Below, in pieces: positions 48,584 to 57,088 of a stretch of 64,000 nucleotides of DNA (positions are counted from its first letter, which is position 1; each line of letters opens with the position of its first letter). The position numbers and the translations under genes were made by a program. The DNA is taken from assembly GCF_014681765.1 (NCBI RefSeq), contig NZ_CP061498.1:930001-994000 (forward strand), written 5' to 3'. This DNA comes from Roseicitreum antarcticum (GTDB lineage Bacteria; Pseudomonadota; Alphaproteobacteria; Rhodobacterales; Rhodobacteraceae). The notes beneath the pieces are model-generated. The model made no database searches. It was not told the origin of the DNA and saw only the letters and a list, made by a program, of their open reading frames with translations.

Positions 48584-50347
48584 TTATTCGGCGGCAGCCT
48601 TCACAGGGGTTAATATGGGAAGCTGCACCTCGAATACAGCCCCCCCCGCGCTTGCGTTCTGCGCGGTCAGTCGCCCGCCGTGGTCTGATACGATCCCTGA
48701 CGAGATCGCAAGGCCCAGCCCCACCCCTTCGCCGGGTTTCTTGGTGGTGAAGAACGGCTCGAACATCTTGTCCAGATCAGTGATGCCCGTGCCGTTGTCG
48801 CGCACCGTCAGGGTGACGGTATCGCCCTGCGAGATCAGGATATCAAGCTGCGGCGCGTTCACGCCCTGGGTCGCGTCGATCGCATTGCGGATCAGGTTGA
48901 TGATGACCTGTTCCAGCCGCAGGCGGTCGGCCATCACCATCACCGGCGTGCGCGGCAGGGTGCGGCTGACCAGCACGCGGTTGGCTTTCAACTGCGGCTC
49001 CATCATGGCCAGTGCGGCGGCGACGCAATCGCGGAAATCCACCGGCGCAAAGGCCTCACCCGCCTTGCGCGCATAGGATTTCAACTGCCGCGCGATCGCG
49101 GCCATCCGGTCGATCAGGTCATCGACGCGCTTGAAGGCGGCCAGCGCCTCATCGACCCGGCGGCGCTTCAGAAGCAACCGCGCGCCCGCAAGATAGGTTT
49201 TCATCGCGGCCAGCGGCTGGTTCAGCTCATGACTGACCGAGGCCGACATCTCGCCCAGCGAAGCCAGTTTCGACGATTGTTCCAGCGTCTGTTCAGCGAC
49301 GGCGAGGTCTTGCTGCACCTTTTCGCGCGCGGCAATCTCGCGCTGCAACCGCGCGTTCAGCGCGCGCAATTCGGCGGATTCGCGCTGGAAAAGCGCCGAT
49401 TGCGACCAGGCGCGGCGTGAAACAAGGTAGAAGGTCAGCGTCAGCAGCAGAGCAAACCCCATGATGACCAGCGCCAGCACGCCGTTCACCTGCTCGCGCA
49501 CCGAATCGTAGCGCGTGAACGAGATCAGGCGCCAGCCCCGGAACGGCACCCGCGCCTCGGACCGCAGCACAGCCTCGCCGCGCACGAAGGCATCGGGCGG
49601 CGTCTGCGACCAATCCGCCGTGGCGCGCAGCGCGCGCGCAATGGCGGATGGCGCGTCGCGCACCGACAGCGCCTCTTCCATCGACCGGCCGCGCCAGCGT
49701 GGTTCGGTGGCCAGCACGATGGTGCCTTCACTGTCCAGCAGCGCCACAGCATCGGCGAACCCCGCCCAGGAGCGTTCGAATTTCGCCAGATCCACCTGCA
49801 CCAGAACGACGCCCAAAACCTCGCCGTTGGCCCGCACGGCGCGGGCGAATTCAAAGCCATAGCCGCCGCTGTCGCGTTCGCGGACCGAAAAGATCGTGTC
49901 ATTGGCGCGGCGCGCATCGACGAAATTTTGATCGGTCGCGTGCACCCCACCCAAGTTGTTGCGGTCAGTGGCAGCCACGGTGCGGCCGTTGCGGTCCAGA
50001 AGTTCGATGGCCGCAGCGCCGATTTCCGTCTGCACCTGGATCAGACGTTGCGAGGTGGTGGCGTAGTTATCCTCGCGCAGCGCAGCGATCAGATCAGGGT
50101 CGCGCGCCAGCAGCAGGGGCACGACGGTGTTGCGCTGCAACTCGCTTTGAATGTTGCCCGAATAGAGCACCAGCCGCAGTTCGGCCCGGTTGCGCGTGGC
50201 ATCGGTGAAGCTGTCGGTCAGCCAGCCATTGGTGACCCAAACGACCGCCGCCGCAACCACCACCAACAACCCGACCACCGCCCTCCCCCAAAGGGGGACG
50301 CCAAGCATACCGCCGCGCGGCGTTGAAGGGTCGGGTAAACGGGCCAT
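48584..50347 (-). CDS. dctB: DctB-family sensor histidine kinase
   Basis: The 587-residue kinase has a membrane helix near residues 15-37, a periplasmic double-Cache/PAS sensor region (about 40-290), a second helix (GVLALVIMGFALLLTLTFYLV), a coiled-coil and the kinase core. The H-box is SASVSHELNQPLAAM, and the N, G1 and G2 boxes are NLIRNAIDAT, VRDNGTGI and GEGVGLGLAIS. This layout is that of C4-dicarboxylate sensor DctB, although the ligand is not certain. The start at 50347 is preferred; a methionine three codons upstream is possible. Confidence 0.88.
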   Translation of the reverse strand: MARLPDPSTPRGGMLGVPLWGRAVVGLLVVVAAAVVWVTNGWLTDSFTDATRNRAELRLVLYSGNIQSELQRNTVVPLLLARDPDLIAALREDNYATTSQRLIQVQTEIGAAAIELLDRNGRTVAATDRNNLGGVHATDQNFVDARRANDTIFSVRERDSGGYGFEFARAVRANGEVLGVVLVQVDLAKFERSWAGFADAVALLDSEGTIVLATEPRWRGRSMEEALSVRDAPSAIARALRATADWSQTPPDAFVRGEAVLRSEARVPFRGWRLISFTRYDSVREQVNGVLALVIMGFALLLTLTFYLVSRRAWSQSALFQRESAELRALNARLQREIAAREKVQQDLAVAEQTLEQSSKLASLGEMSASVSHELNQPLAAMKTYLAGARLLLKRRRVDEALAAFKRVDDLIDRMAAIARQLKSYARKAGEAFAPVDFRDCVAAALAMMEPQLKANRVLVSRTLPRTPVMVMADRLRLEQVIINLIRNAIDATQGVNAPQLDILISQGDTVTLTVRDNGTGITDLDKMFEPFFTTKKPGEGVGLGLAISSGIVSDHGGRLTAQNASAGGAVFEVQLPILTPVKAAAE

Positions 50348-50453
50348 GGTGCACAATACGGCGCATCGCGGGGCGGCTCAAGCGGCCAAGGGCACAGCCG
50401 CCCCCTGCCCGGCGCGAAAGCGCCTATATGCCGACGGGGCTAAGACGCGCCCC

Positions 50454-51122
50454 TCAGGCGATGGCCAGGGCGCCCGCCAAACTGCGGAACATGGCAGCCC
50501 CGTCGCTGCTGCCGTGCAGCGGGCTGATCGCGCGTTCGGGATGCGGCATCAGGCCCAGCACGCGGCGGTTTTCCGACAGCACACCCGCGATGTCGCCCAT
50601 GGAGCCGTTTGGATTATCCACATACTGCAGTGCGATGCGGTCCTGATCGCGCAGCGCGGTCATGGTTTCGGGATCCACGGTGTAATTGCCGTCATGATGG
50701 GCGATCGGCACGCGGATCACCGCGCCCGCAGCCCAGCCGCTGGTAAAGGCGCTGTCGGCGCTGGTCACGTTCAACTCGACGGTCTTGCAGATGAATTTCA
50801 GCCCCGCGTTTCGCATCAGCGCGCCGGGCAACAGGCCGGTTTCCACCAGCACCTGAAAGCCGTTACAGATGCCCAGCACATAGCCGCCGCGACCGGCGAA
50901 ATCGGCGACCGCCTGCGCGATGGGCGAGCGCGCGGCAATCGCCCCGCAGCGCAGGTAGTCGCCGAATGAAAAGCCGCCCGGAAGGCCCACGACGTCCACG
51001 CCATCGGGCAGGCTGGTATCCTTGTGCCACACGCGCACGACCTGCCAACCCGCGCTTTCAAACGCCACAGCCAGATCGCGGTCGCAATTCGACCCGGGGA
51101 AGGTAATCACTGCCGCTTTCAT
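50454..51122 (-). CDS. purQ: Phosphoribosylformylglycinamidine synthase subunit PurQ
   Basis: The 222-residue glutaminase subunit of FGAM synthase feeds ammonia to PurL. The class I amidotransferase triad is visible: nucleophile cysteine in LGICNGFQ and His/Glu in MPHPERA. It also has the N-terminal PGSNCDRD and GGFSFGDYLRCGAIA segments. Length is standard for the small PurQ of the PurS/PurQ/PurL system. It lies 44 bases after purS; purL is not in this window. Confidence 0.96.
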   Translation of the reverse strand: MKAAVITFPGSNCDRDLAVAFESAGWQVVRVWHKDTSLPDGVDVVGLPGGFSFGDYLRCGAIAARSPIAQAVADFAGRGGYVLGICNGFQVLVETGLLPGALMRNAGLKFICKTVELNVTSADSAFTSGWAAGAVIRVPIAHHDGNYTVDPETMTALRDQDRIALQYVDNPNGSMGDIAGVLSENRRVLGLMPHPERAISPLHGSSDGAAMFRSLAGALAIA

Positions 51123-51166
51123 CGCGCCATTTCTCCTGCAAGTTCAGCCCGGTTGCGCCTCGGGCC

Positions 51167-51397
51167 TCAGGCCATTTCGATGCGGTAGCTTTCGATCACG
51201 GTATTGGCCAGCAGCTTTTCGCACATCTGGCGCACGGTATCCTCGGTGGTGCCTGCGGCCAGATCCAGTTCGATCACCTTGCCCTGGCGCACCCCTTCGA
51301 CCCCGTCAAAGCCCAGCGAGCCAAGGGCGTGACGCACGGCCTCGCCTTGCGGGTCCAGAACGCCGTTTTTCAGCATGACAAATACACGCGCTTTCAT
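51167..51397 (-). CDS. purS: Phosphoribosylformylglycinamidine synthase subunit PurS
   Basis: The 76-residue protein bridges PurQ and PurL. It has the usual pattern VFVMLKNGVLDPQGEAVRHA, LGFDGVEGVRQGKVIEL and ends CEKLLANTVIESYRIEM. It lies 14 bases after purC and upstream of purQ. Confidence 0.96.
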   Translation of the reverse strand: MKARVFVMLKNGVLDPQGEAVRHALGSLGFDGVEGVRQGKVIELDLAAGTTEDTVRQMCEKLLANTVIESYRIEMA

Positions 51398-51411
51398 CGC
51401 CCTCGGCCCTT

Positions 51412-52173
51412 TCAGTTCATCAGCTTGGGTTTGGTGATCGGCGTCGCGTTGGTCGGCATGACGCCCAGACGGCGCGCCACCTCAGCGTAGGCGTCGGTCA
51501 GGTTGCCCAGATCACGGCGGAACACATCCTTGTCCAGCTTCTCGCCGCTTTTGATGTCCCACAAGCGGCAACTGTCGGGGCTGATCTCGTCGGCGACAAT
51601 CAGGCGCTGGAAATCGCCCTCAAAGACGCGGCCGATCTCGATCTTGAAATCCACCAGACGGATGCCAACGCCCATCATCACGCCCGAGAGGAAGTCGTTC
51701 ACCCGCAGCGCCAGGCTGACCATATCGTCCAGGTCCTGGTGGCTGGCCCAGCCAAAGGCCAGGATATGTTCCTCGGAGACGAGCGGATCGCCCAGCTTGT
51801 CATCCTTGTAGTAGAATTCGACGATGGGCCGCGGCAGCGCGGTGCCTTCCTCGATCCCCAGACGTTTGGAAATGGAGCCCGCAGCGATATTGCGCACGAC
51901 GACTTCCAGTGGAATGATCTCTACAGCGCGGATCAGCTGTTCGCGCATGTTGATGCGACGGATGAAATGCGTGGGCACGCCCAGTTCGTTGAGGCCGGTC
52001 ATGAAGAATTCGGACAGCCGGTTGTTCAGCACCCCCTTGCCCTCGATCACGTCCTTTTTGGCCGCATTGAAGGCGGTGGCGTCATCCTTGAAGTACTGAA
52101 CCAGCGTCCCGGGTTCGGGGCCTTCATACAGGATCTTTGCCTTGCCCTCGTAAATCTTGGTGCGACGTGCCAT
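51412..52173 (-). CDS. purC: SAICAR synthetase (PurC)
   Basis: The 253-residue enzyme joins aspartate to CAIR in purine synthesis. Family segments are [43 protein letters not shown] and [12 protein letters not shown]. It is first in purC-purS-purQ. The interval to the zeta gene (52174-52375) holds both promoters; none is clear enough to list. Confidence 0.96.
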   Translation of the reverse strand: MARRTKIYEGKAKILYEGPEPGTLVQYFKDDATAFNAAKKDVIEGKGVLNNRLSEFFMTGLNELGVPTHFIRRINMREQLIRAVEIIPLEVVVRNIAAGSISKRLGIEEGTALPRPIVEFYYKDDKLGDPLVSEEHILAFGWASHQDLDDMVSLALRVNDFLSGVMMGVGIRLVDFKIEIGRVFEGDFQRLIVADEISPDSCRLWDIKSGEKLDKDVFRRDLGNLTDAYAEVARRLGVMPTNATPITKPKLMN

Positions 52174-52375
52174 TGGCTACTCCGAAAATGGGCGCGCACG
52201 GATCGCGCCTGCCGGTCATTAAGGTTGCGCCCCTATACGACAAGGCGCGCGCCCTCGCAAGGCGGGGCGGGTCTGCGCCGAAATAAGCCCGCCTGTGGCG
52301 CGGAAATACTTGCGGCGCGCGACCCAGCCCCCCATATCTGAGACACAATCCTTATCCAAAGCAAAGAGGTTTCAG

Positions 52376-52690
52376 ATGTCCACCTTTGACGATCGCGAAC
52401 GCGCCTTTGAAAGCAAATATGCCCATGACGCGGAAATGCAGTTCAAGGCGGTCGCACGCCGCAACAAGCGGCTGGGCCTTTGGGCGGCGGGGCTTCTGGG
52501 CAAGACCGGCGCCGATGCCGAAACCTATGCGTCCGAAGTGATCCGCGCCGATTTCGAGGAAGCGGGCCATGAGGATGTGTTCCGCAAGGTTGCCGCCGAT
52601 CTGGGCGGGCATGCCGATGAAGCGACGATCCGCGCCAAGATGGCCGAATTCCTGATCGAAGCAAAAGCCGAAATGGTTCAACCGGACTGA
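52376..52690 (+). CDS. F1-ATPase inhibitor, zeta subunit (DUF1476)
   Basis: The 104-residue helical protein matches DUF1476, which includes the zeta subunit of Paracoccus denitrificans ATP synthase. That protein inserts its N-terminal inhibitory segment into the F1 catalytic interface and blocks ATP hydrolysis. The N-terminal inhibitory part is here TFDDRERAFESKYAHDAEM, followed by the conserved RRNKRLGLWAAGLLGKTG. A GAGG site precedes the ATG at 52376. It stands alone between purC and the methionine genes, away from the atp genes, as in other members. Confidence 0.9.
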   Translation: MSTFDDRERAFESKYAHDAEMQFKAVARRNKRLGLWAAGLLGKTGADAETYASEVIRADFEEAGHEDVFRKVAADLGGHADEATIRAKMAEFLIEAKAEMVQPD

Positions 52691-52713
52691 CACGCGCCAC
52701 TTTATTGGGCGGC

Positions 52714-52753
52714 GCCCCCCTCGCGCTTCAGGGAAGGGTGCGGGGGGCTGTTT
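52714..52753 (+). terminator. Terminator after the zeta subunit gene
   Basis: GCCCCCC (52714-52720) and GGGGGGC (52742-52748) form a strong stem with a 21-base loop that can pair further. TGTTTC follows. It lies 24 bases after the stop of the DUF1476 gene. Confidence 0.55.
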
Positions 52754-52878
52754 CAAATACTGCTCATAACCTTTATGCCGAATATGAATTTGCGTCCAAG
52801 GCCCTGCGCGGGCATATCAGTGGCGCGTATCGGGTGTCGTGGTCTGACCGCGCCGCCCGTTTTGTTTAAGGATAACCG

Positions 52879-53892
52879 ATGACCAACGCACTCAGCGCAC
52901 TTCTGGAAACCCGCGGTTGGCTTCTGGCCGATGGCGCGACCGGCACCAACCTGTTCAACATGGGCCTTTCCTCGGGCGATGCGCCGGAGATGTGGAATGT
53001 TGATGAGCCCGAGAAAATCCGAAACCTCTACCGGGGCGCGGTCGATGCCGGGTCGGACCTGTTCCTGACCAACACCTTCGGCGGCAACGCGAGCCGGTTG
53101 AAGCTGCATCAGGCACAGGCGCGGGTGTTTGAGCTGAACAAGGCCGGTGCCGAACTGGGCCGCGAGATCGCAGATGCTTCCGGGCGCAAGGTCGTCGTGG
53201 CCGGGTCCGTAGGCCCGACCGGTGAAATCATGATCCCCATGGGCACCCTGACCCACGAACTGGCCGTCGAGATGTTTCACGAACAGGCCGAAGGGCTGAA
53301 GGCTGGTGGCGCCGATGTGCTGTGGGTCGAAACGATTTCCGCGCCCGAGGAATACAAGGCGGCGGCCGAGGCCGCGCGGCTGGCCGGGATGGACTGGTGC
53401 GGCACCATGAGCTTCGACACCGCCGGGCGCACCATGATGGGTGTTACATCGTCCGATATGGCGGTGATGGTGGATAAGCTGGCGCATAAGCCGCTGGCCT
53501 TTGGCGCAAATTGCGGCGTGGGCGCGGCGGATCTGCTGCGCACCGTGCTGGGCTTTGCCGCACAGGGCACGCAGAGGCCGCTGATCGCCAAGGGCAACGC
53601 GGGCATCCCCAAGTATCAAGACGGGCATATCCATTACGATGGCACGCCCGAGTTGATGGCCGAATACGCCGTGCTGGCGCGCGATTGCGGCGCAACGATC
53701 ATCGGCGGATGCTGTGGCACCATGCCCGTGCATCTGCGCGCCATGCGCGAGGCGCTGGAAACCCGCCCGAACGGCCCGCGCCCGTCGCTGGACGCCATCA
53801 CGGAAGTGTTGGGCGGCTTCTCGTCGGCCAATGACGGGACTGGCGACCAATCCGACGCACCCGCCCGGCGCAACACCCGGCGACGGCGCTGA
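52879..53892 (+). CDS. bmt: Homocysteine S-methyltransferase (split MetH / betaine-type)
   Basis: The 337-residue protein is the homocysteine-binding TIM barrel found at the N terminus of MetH or in betaine-homocysteine methyltransferase. The zinc ligands are present: a cysteine in FGANCGVGAAD and the pair in IIGGCCGTMP. The next gene encodes a corrinoid protein, so this pair most likely forms part of a methionine synthase divided among several polypeptides, as shown in roseobacters. The C terminus is a basic unstructured tail (NTRRRR). The upstream gap contains no riboswitch that could be recognised. Confidence 0.88.
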   Translation: MTNALSALLETRGWLLADGATGTNLFNMGLSSGDAPEMWNVDEPEKIRNLYRGAVDAGSDLFLTNTFGGNASRLKLHQAQARVFELNKAGAELGREIADASGRKVVVAGSVGPTGEIMIPMGTLTHELAVEMFHEQAEGLKAGGADVLWVETISAPEEYKAAAEAARLAGMDWCGTMSFDTAGRTMMGVTSSDMAVMVDKLAHKPLAFGANCGVGAADLLRTVLGFAAQGTQRPLIAKGNAGIPKYQDGHIHYDGTPELMAEYAVLARDCGATIIGGCCGTMPVHLRAMREALETRPNGPRPSLDAITEVLGGFSSANDGTGDQSDAPARRNTRRRR

Positions 53893-54046
53893 GCGCGCGC
53901 CCTGCCCCGCTGTCCTGCCGCGTCGGTCCGGGCGCAGCAGGCGTCGCATCCGGGCGTGTCTATCGCCTGCTTGTGGCGCAATCTTTATTTGAGTTTTAAC
54001 CTGTCGGACCGAAAACTGACCAAGTTCACCCCTGAAGGATCACCCA

Positions 54047-54748
54047 ATGTCTGACGATGACGAAATCATTCTGGCCGACCTGTCTGACGACGATCTTGTC
54101 CAGCAGATGATGGATGATCTCTATGACGGCCTGAAGGAAGAAATCACCGAGGCGGTGACAATCTTGCTGGAACGCGGCTGGACACCGTATGACATCCTGA
54201 CCAAGGCGCTGGTGTCGGGGATGACGATCGTGGGCAATGACTTCCGCGACGGCATCCTTTTCGTTCCTGAGGTCTTGCTGGCCGCCAATGCGATGAAGGG
54301 CGGTATGAGCATCCTTAAGCCGCTGCTGGTTGAAACCGGCGCGCCACGGATGGGCAAGATGGTGATCGGCACGGTGAAGGGGGATATCCACGACATCGGT
54401 AAAAACCTTGTGGCGATGATGATGGAGGGCGCTGGGTTCGAGGTGCTGGACCTTGGCATCAACAACTCGGTCGAGAAGTATCTGGCCGCGCTGGAAAGCG
54501 AACAGCCCGATATCCTGGGTATGTCCGCGCTGCTGACCACGACGATGCCCTATATGAAAGTGGTGATCGACACGATGATCGCGCAGGGCATCCGCGACGA
54601 TTACATCGTGCTGGTGGGCGGCGCGCCCCTGAACGAGGAATTCGGCCGCGCCATCGGGGCCGATGCCTATTGCCGCGATGCGGCAGTCGCCGTGGAAACT
54701 GCGAAAACCTACGTCGCGCGCAAGCACAACCAGACGACGGCAAACTGA
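54047..54748 (+). CDS. Corrinoid (B12-binding) protein of split methionine synthase
   Basis: The 233-residue protein has an N-terminal four-helix cap (residues about 10-90, with DILTKALVSGMTIVGNDF and FVPEVLLAANAMKGG) and a C-terminal Rossmann B12-binding domain. The cobalt-ligating motif is GDIHDIGKNLV, with the histidine near residue 120, followed by SALLTTTMP and VLVGGAPLN. This matches the central part of MetH and MtbC-type corrinoid proteins. It follows bmt by 154 bases. The folate-binding and reactivation parts expected for a complete methionine synthase are not in the window. Confidence 0.9.
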   Translation: MSDDDEIILADLSDDDLVQQMMDDLYDGLKEEITEAVTILLERGWTPYDILTKALVSGMTIVGNDFRDGILFVPEVLLAANAMKGGMSILKPLLVETGAPRMGKMVIGTVKGDIHDIGKNLVAMMMEGAGFEVLDLGINNSVEKYLAALESEQPDILGMSALLTTTMPYMKVVIDTMIAQGIRDDYIVLVGGAPLNEEFGRAIGADAYCRDAAVAVETAKTYVARKHNQTTAN

Positions 54749-54791
54749 CACGTGGGCGCGCAGACCGGGGATTCCCCGGCTGTGCGCCCCG

Positions 54792-55802
54792 TCAAGCGGC
54801 GACTTGCAGCGATTGCAGCGCGGCGTCCAACACCTCCAGCCCGGCACCGTCGCGTGATGCGCGCTCTGATATCACGCGCCGCCAGCCGCGCGCGCCGGCA
54901 CGGCCCGCAAACAACCCCAGCATATGGCGCGTCACCTGGTGCAGCCGCCCCCCGCCCGCGAGATGCGCCGCGATATAAGGCCGCATCGCCTCGACTGTCG
55001 CAAACGGGTCCAGACCCGGCGCAGCGCCAAAGATCACCTGATCGGCGCGCGGCAGGATCTCACCCGGGGTGTGATATGCCGCACGCCCGATCATCACGCC
55101 GTCCAGACCTTCCGCCAGCATCGCCTGCGCCTGATCCAGCGTGGTAATGCCGCCGTTGATCGACAGGTGCAGGTGCGGAAAGGTGTGCTTCATCGCGATG
55201 ACCAGCGGGTAATCCAGCGGCGGGATCTCGCGGTTGTCTTTGGGCGACAGACCCTGCAACCAGGCCTTGCGGGCGTGGATGATGAAGCGCGTGACCCCAG
55301 CGGCGGCGACGGTTTCCAGAAAGGCAGGCAAAACCTCGGTCGGAATCTGGTCATCGACGCCGATGCGGCATTTCACCGTCACGTCGGCGCGCCCGCCCAA
55401 TGCGTCTTGCATGGCAGCGACGCACGCCGCCACGAGCGCGGGATCGCGCATTAAAACCGCGCCGAAGCACCCTGATTGCACCCGGTCTGACGGGCAGCCG
55501 ACATTCAGGTTGATCTCGGCGTAGCCCGCCCCTGCCCCGATCCGCGCCGCCTGCGCCAGCTCCTGAGGGTCCGACCCGCCAAGTTGCAGCGCCACGGGAT
55601 GCTCTGCCAGGTCATGCGCCAACAAATGCAGCGCATTTCCCCGTACCAGAGCGGGCGCAGTGACCATTTCGGTATAGAGCAACGTCCGCCGCGACATCAG
55701 CCGGTGCAGGTAGCGGCAATGGCGGTCCGTCCAGTCCATCATCGGTGCCACGGAAAGGCGGGACGCATCGAGAACATCGTGTTTTTTATCTATGCCTGCC
55801 AT
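54792..55802 (-). CDS. dusA: tRNA-dihydrouridine synthase A
   Basis: The 336-residue FMN enzyme reduces specific uridines in the tRNA D-loop. The signature includes LSVAPMMDWTDRHCRYLHRL, NLNVGCPSDRVQSGCFGAVLM (with the catalytic cysteine) and the FMN-binding SINGGI and GVMIGRAAYHTP segments, which point to the DusA subgroup. It converges with the corrinoid gene with 43 bases between stops. Confidence 0.95.
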   Translation of the reverse strand: MAGIDKKHDVLDASRLSVAPMMDWTDRHCRYLHRLMSRRTLLYTEMVTAPALVRGNALHLLAHDLAEHPVALQLGGSDPQELAQAARIGAGAGYAEINLNVGCPSDRVQSGCFGAVLMRDPALVAACVAAMQDALGGRADVTVKCRIGVDDQIPTEVLPAFLETVAAAGVTRFIIHARKAWLQGLSPKDNREIPPLDYPLVIAMKHTFPHLHLSINGGITTLDQAQAMLAEGLDGVMIGRAAYHTPGEILPRADQVIFGAAPGLDPFATVEAMRPYIAAHLAGGGRLHQVTRHMLGLFAGRAGARGWRRVISERASRDGAGLEVLDAALQSLQVAA

Positions 55803-56336
55803 CTACCGCTCAGCCCGTCATCGCGTTCTTGTCTCGTATGGTGTGATTTTCGCCCGTTTTGGGCGAGACCTGCAACAATTGTCGTGACCCGAATGCTCTA
55901 GTTGCAACGCACGGGTAGCATCATCAAGGACAAGCGGAAAGACGGCTACAACGATTGGCGCCCCGAAATTAAGGCAAGACGGGCAAAAAGGCGGTTTGGC
56001 GTGAGAAAACGCACCTTCGAGTTTCGCGCGCGCCAGAGCCCGGATCAGGCAGCGCGCGAAGGGCTTTTCGCATCCCCACCCTGCCACCGCATCCACAGCA
56101 CTCTGTGCGAAACAGCAAATTTCCAAGCGAGGATTTGCCGGACCGGAGCGGTCGCAGCGTTCGTTGCCCGCGATCTGGCCGCGCAGGGCCTTTGCAGTCC
56201 AGTCGCCGGGGCAGATGCCACACCCCTCGCAAATGGCGATCATCGTTATCGTGTTTGCCGCTTGAGCGTCGCTTTCAGCGCGCGACCTGATACTATTGGT
56301 GCCAATACTGTCAGTTTCCAAGGCTATATTCGGCAA
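55803..56336. other. Gene-free stretch between dusA and the Rrf2 gene
   Basis: No gene can be supported in these 534 bases. Long frames exist on both strands but their translations show no recognisable family, ribosome site or normal codon pattern. The right end holds a palindrome at 56294-56307 in front of the Rrf2 gene. The sequence may be a remnant of a lost gene. Confidence 0.4.
56294..56307. promoter_or_regulatory. Palindrome upstream of the Rrf2 gene
   Basis: TATTGG and CCAATA surround a 2-base spacer, 29 bases before the start codon. Rrf2 regulators often bind their own promoters, so this is a candidate autoregulatory operator. A possible -10 box TATATT lies at 56325-56330. Confidence 0.5.
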
Positions 56337-56804
56337 ATGATTACCCACAAGACCGAATATGCGCTCAAGGCGCTCATGGTGCTCGCTGACGCGCAGGCAG
56401 GCGCGGCCACAGCCCTGCGCATTGAAGAGATCACCGAACGGTCAGGGGCACCAAAGCGGTTCCTCGAACACATCTTGCCGGACCTGAAGCGTGCCGGCCT
56501 GATCGGCAGCCGTCGTGTGCGCAACGGCGGCTATGAGATGATAGAAGACCCCGGGCGGGTCTCCCCTGCCGAGGTATTGCGCCTGATTGACGGGCCGATG
56601 GCGCCGCTGCCGTGTCTGTCGCGCCGGGCCTACCAACGCTGCAAAGACTGCGCGGACAAAAAGACCTGCCGGGTGCGCGGTGTTTTCGGCAGGTTCTATA
56701 CCACCTGGATTCTGATGATCGACTCGCTGACGCTTCCTGATCTTCAGGAAGGCTCAATGCCCTTCAGGCGCTTCGCATTGCCGGGAACCACTGCGGGGGA
56801 GTGA
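56337..56804 (+). CDS. Rrf2-family transcriptional regulator
   Basis: The 155-residue protein has the winged helix of Rrf2 regulators (MITHKTEYALKALMVLAD, ITERSGAPKRFLEHILPDLK, AGLIGSRRVRNGGYEM). A cysteine cluster C93, C102, C105 and C111 is present, with spacing C-x8-C-x2-C-x5-C, unlike IscR (C-x5-C-x5-C) and NsrR or RirA. It may hold an iron-sulphur cluster or zinc, or it may sense redox state. The ATG at 56337 is the proper N terminus; the frame is open upstream without family similarity. Target genes are unknown. Confidence 0.85.
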   Translation: MITHKTEYALKALMVLADAQAGAATALRIEEITERSGAPKRFLEHILPDLKRAGLIGSRRVRNGGYEMIEDPGRVSPAEVLRLIDGPMAPLPCLSRRAYQRCKDCADKKTCRVRGVFGRFYTTWILMIDSLTLPDLQEGSMPFRRFALPGTTAGE

Positions 56805-57088
56805 TTTTCCAAATCGCCGAGTGAAAGGCAGCGGCTTACCCTGTGCCAAGCAACATGCGTGCTTCGGTTGCTTATGTTCCGGGCGGCCACCATAATGATC
56901 GCACCCAGATGCCGCGCCGCTGCGCGACGTTTCGACGTCGTGCACTTTGATGCATGCGCCTCTCTTCAGCTTGTCTTTCAACACGGCAAGCTTTGCGCCT
57001 TGGGATGCCGCCTTGTCCAGAGCAGCATCCGCACGATCAAAACCTTCAGGTTGTGTGGCGGAACACCGACAATCTGGAACGTGCCCGC
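56805..57088. other. Gene-free stretch between Rrf2 and AraC genes
   Basis: These 284 bases lie between two converging stop codons. Neither strand gives a recognisable product, and no clear terminator hairpin was found. A decayed gene cannot be excluded. Confidence 0.35.

Noticed and set aside
52754-52878. Possible SAM or SAH riboswitch upstream of the homocysteine methyltransferase gene
   Set aside because: The context is right, but none of the consensus cores of SAM-II, SAM-V or SAH riboswitches could be read in the sequence.
55818-56348. A 176-codon minus-strand frame with several cysteines
   Set aside because: It crosses the Rrf2 start region, has no ribosome site and matches no family known to me; it may at most be a gene remnant.
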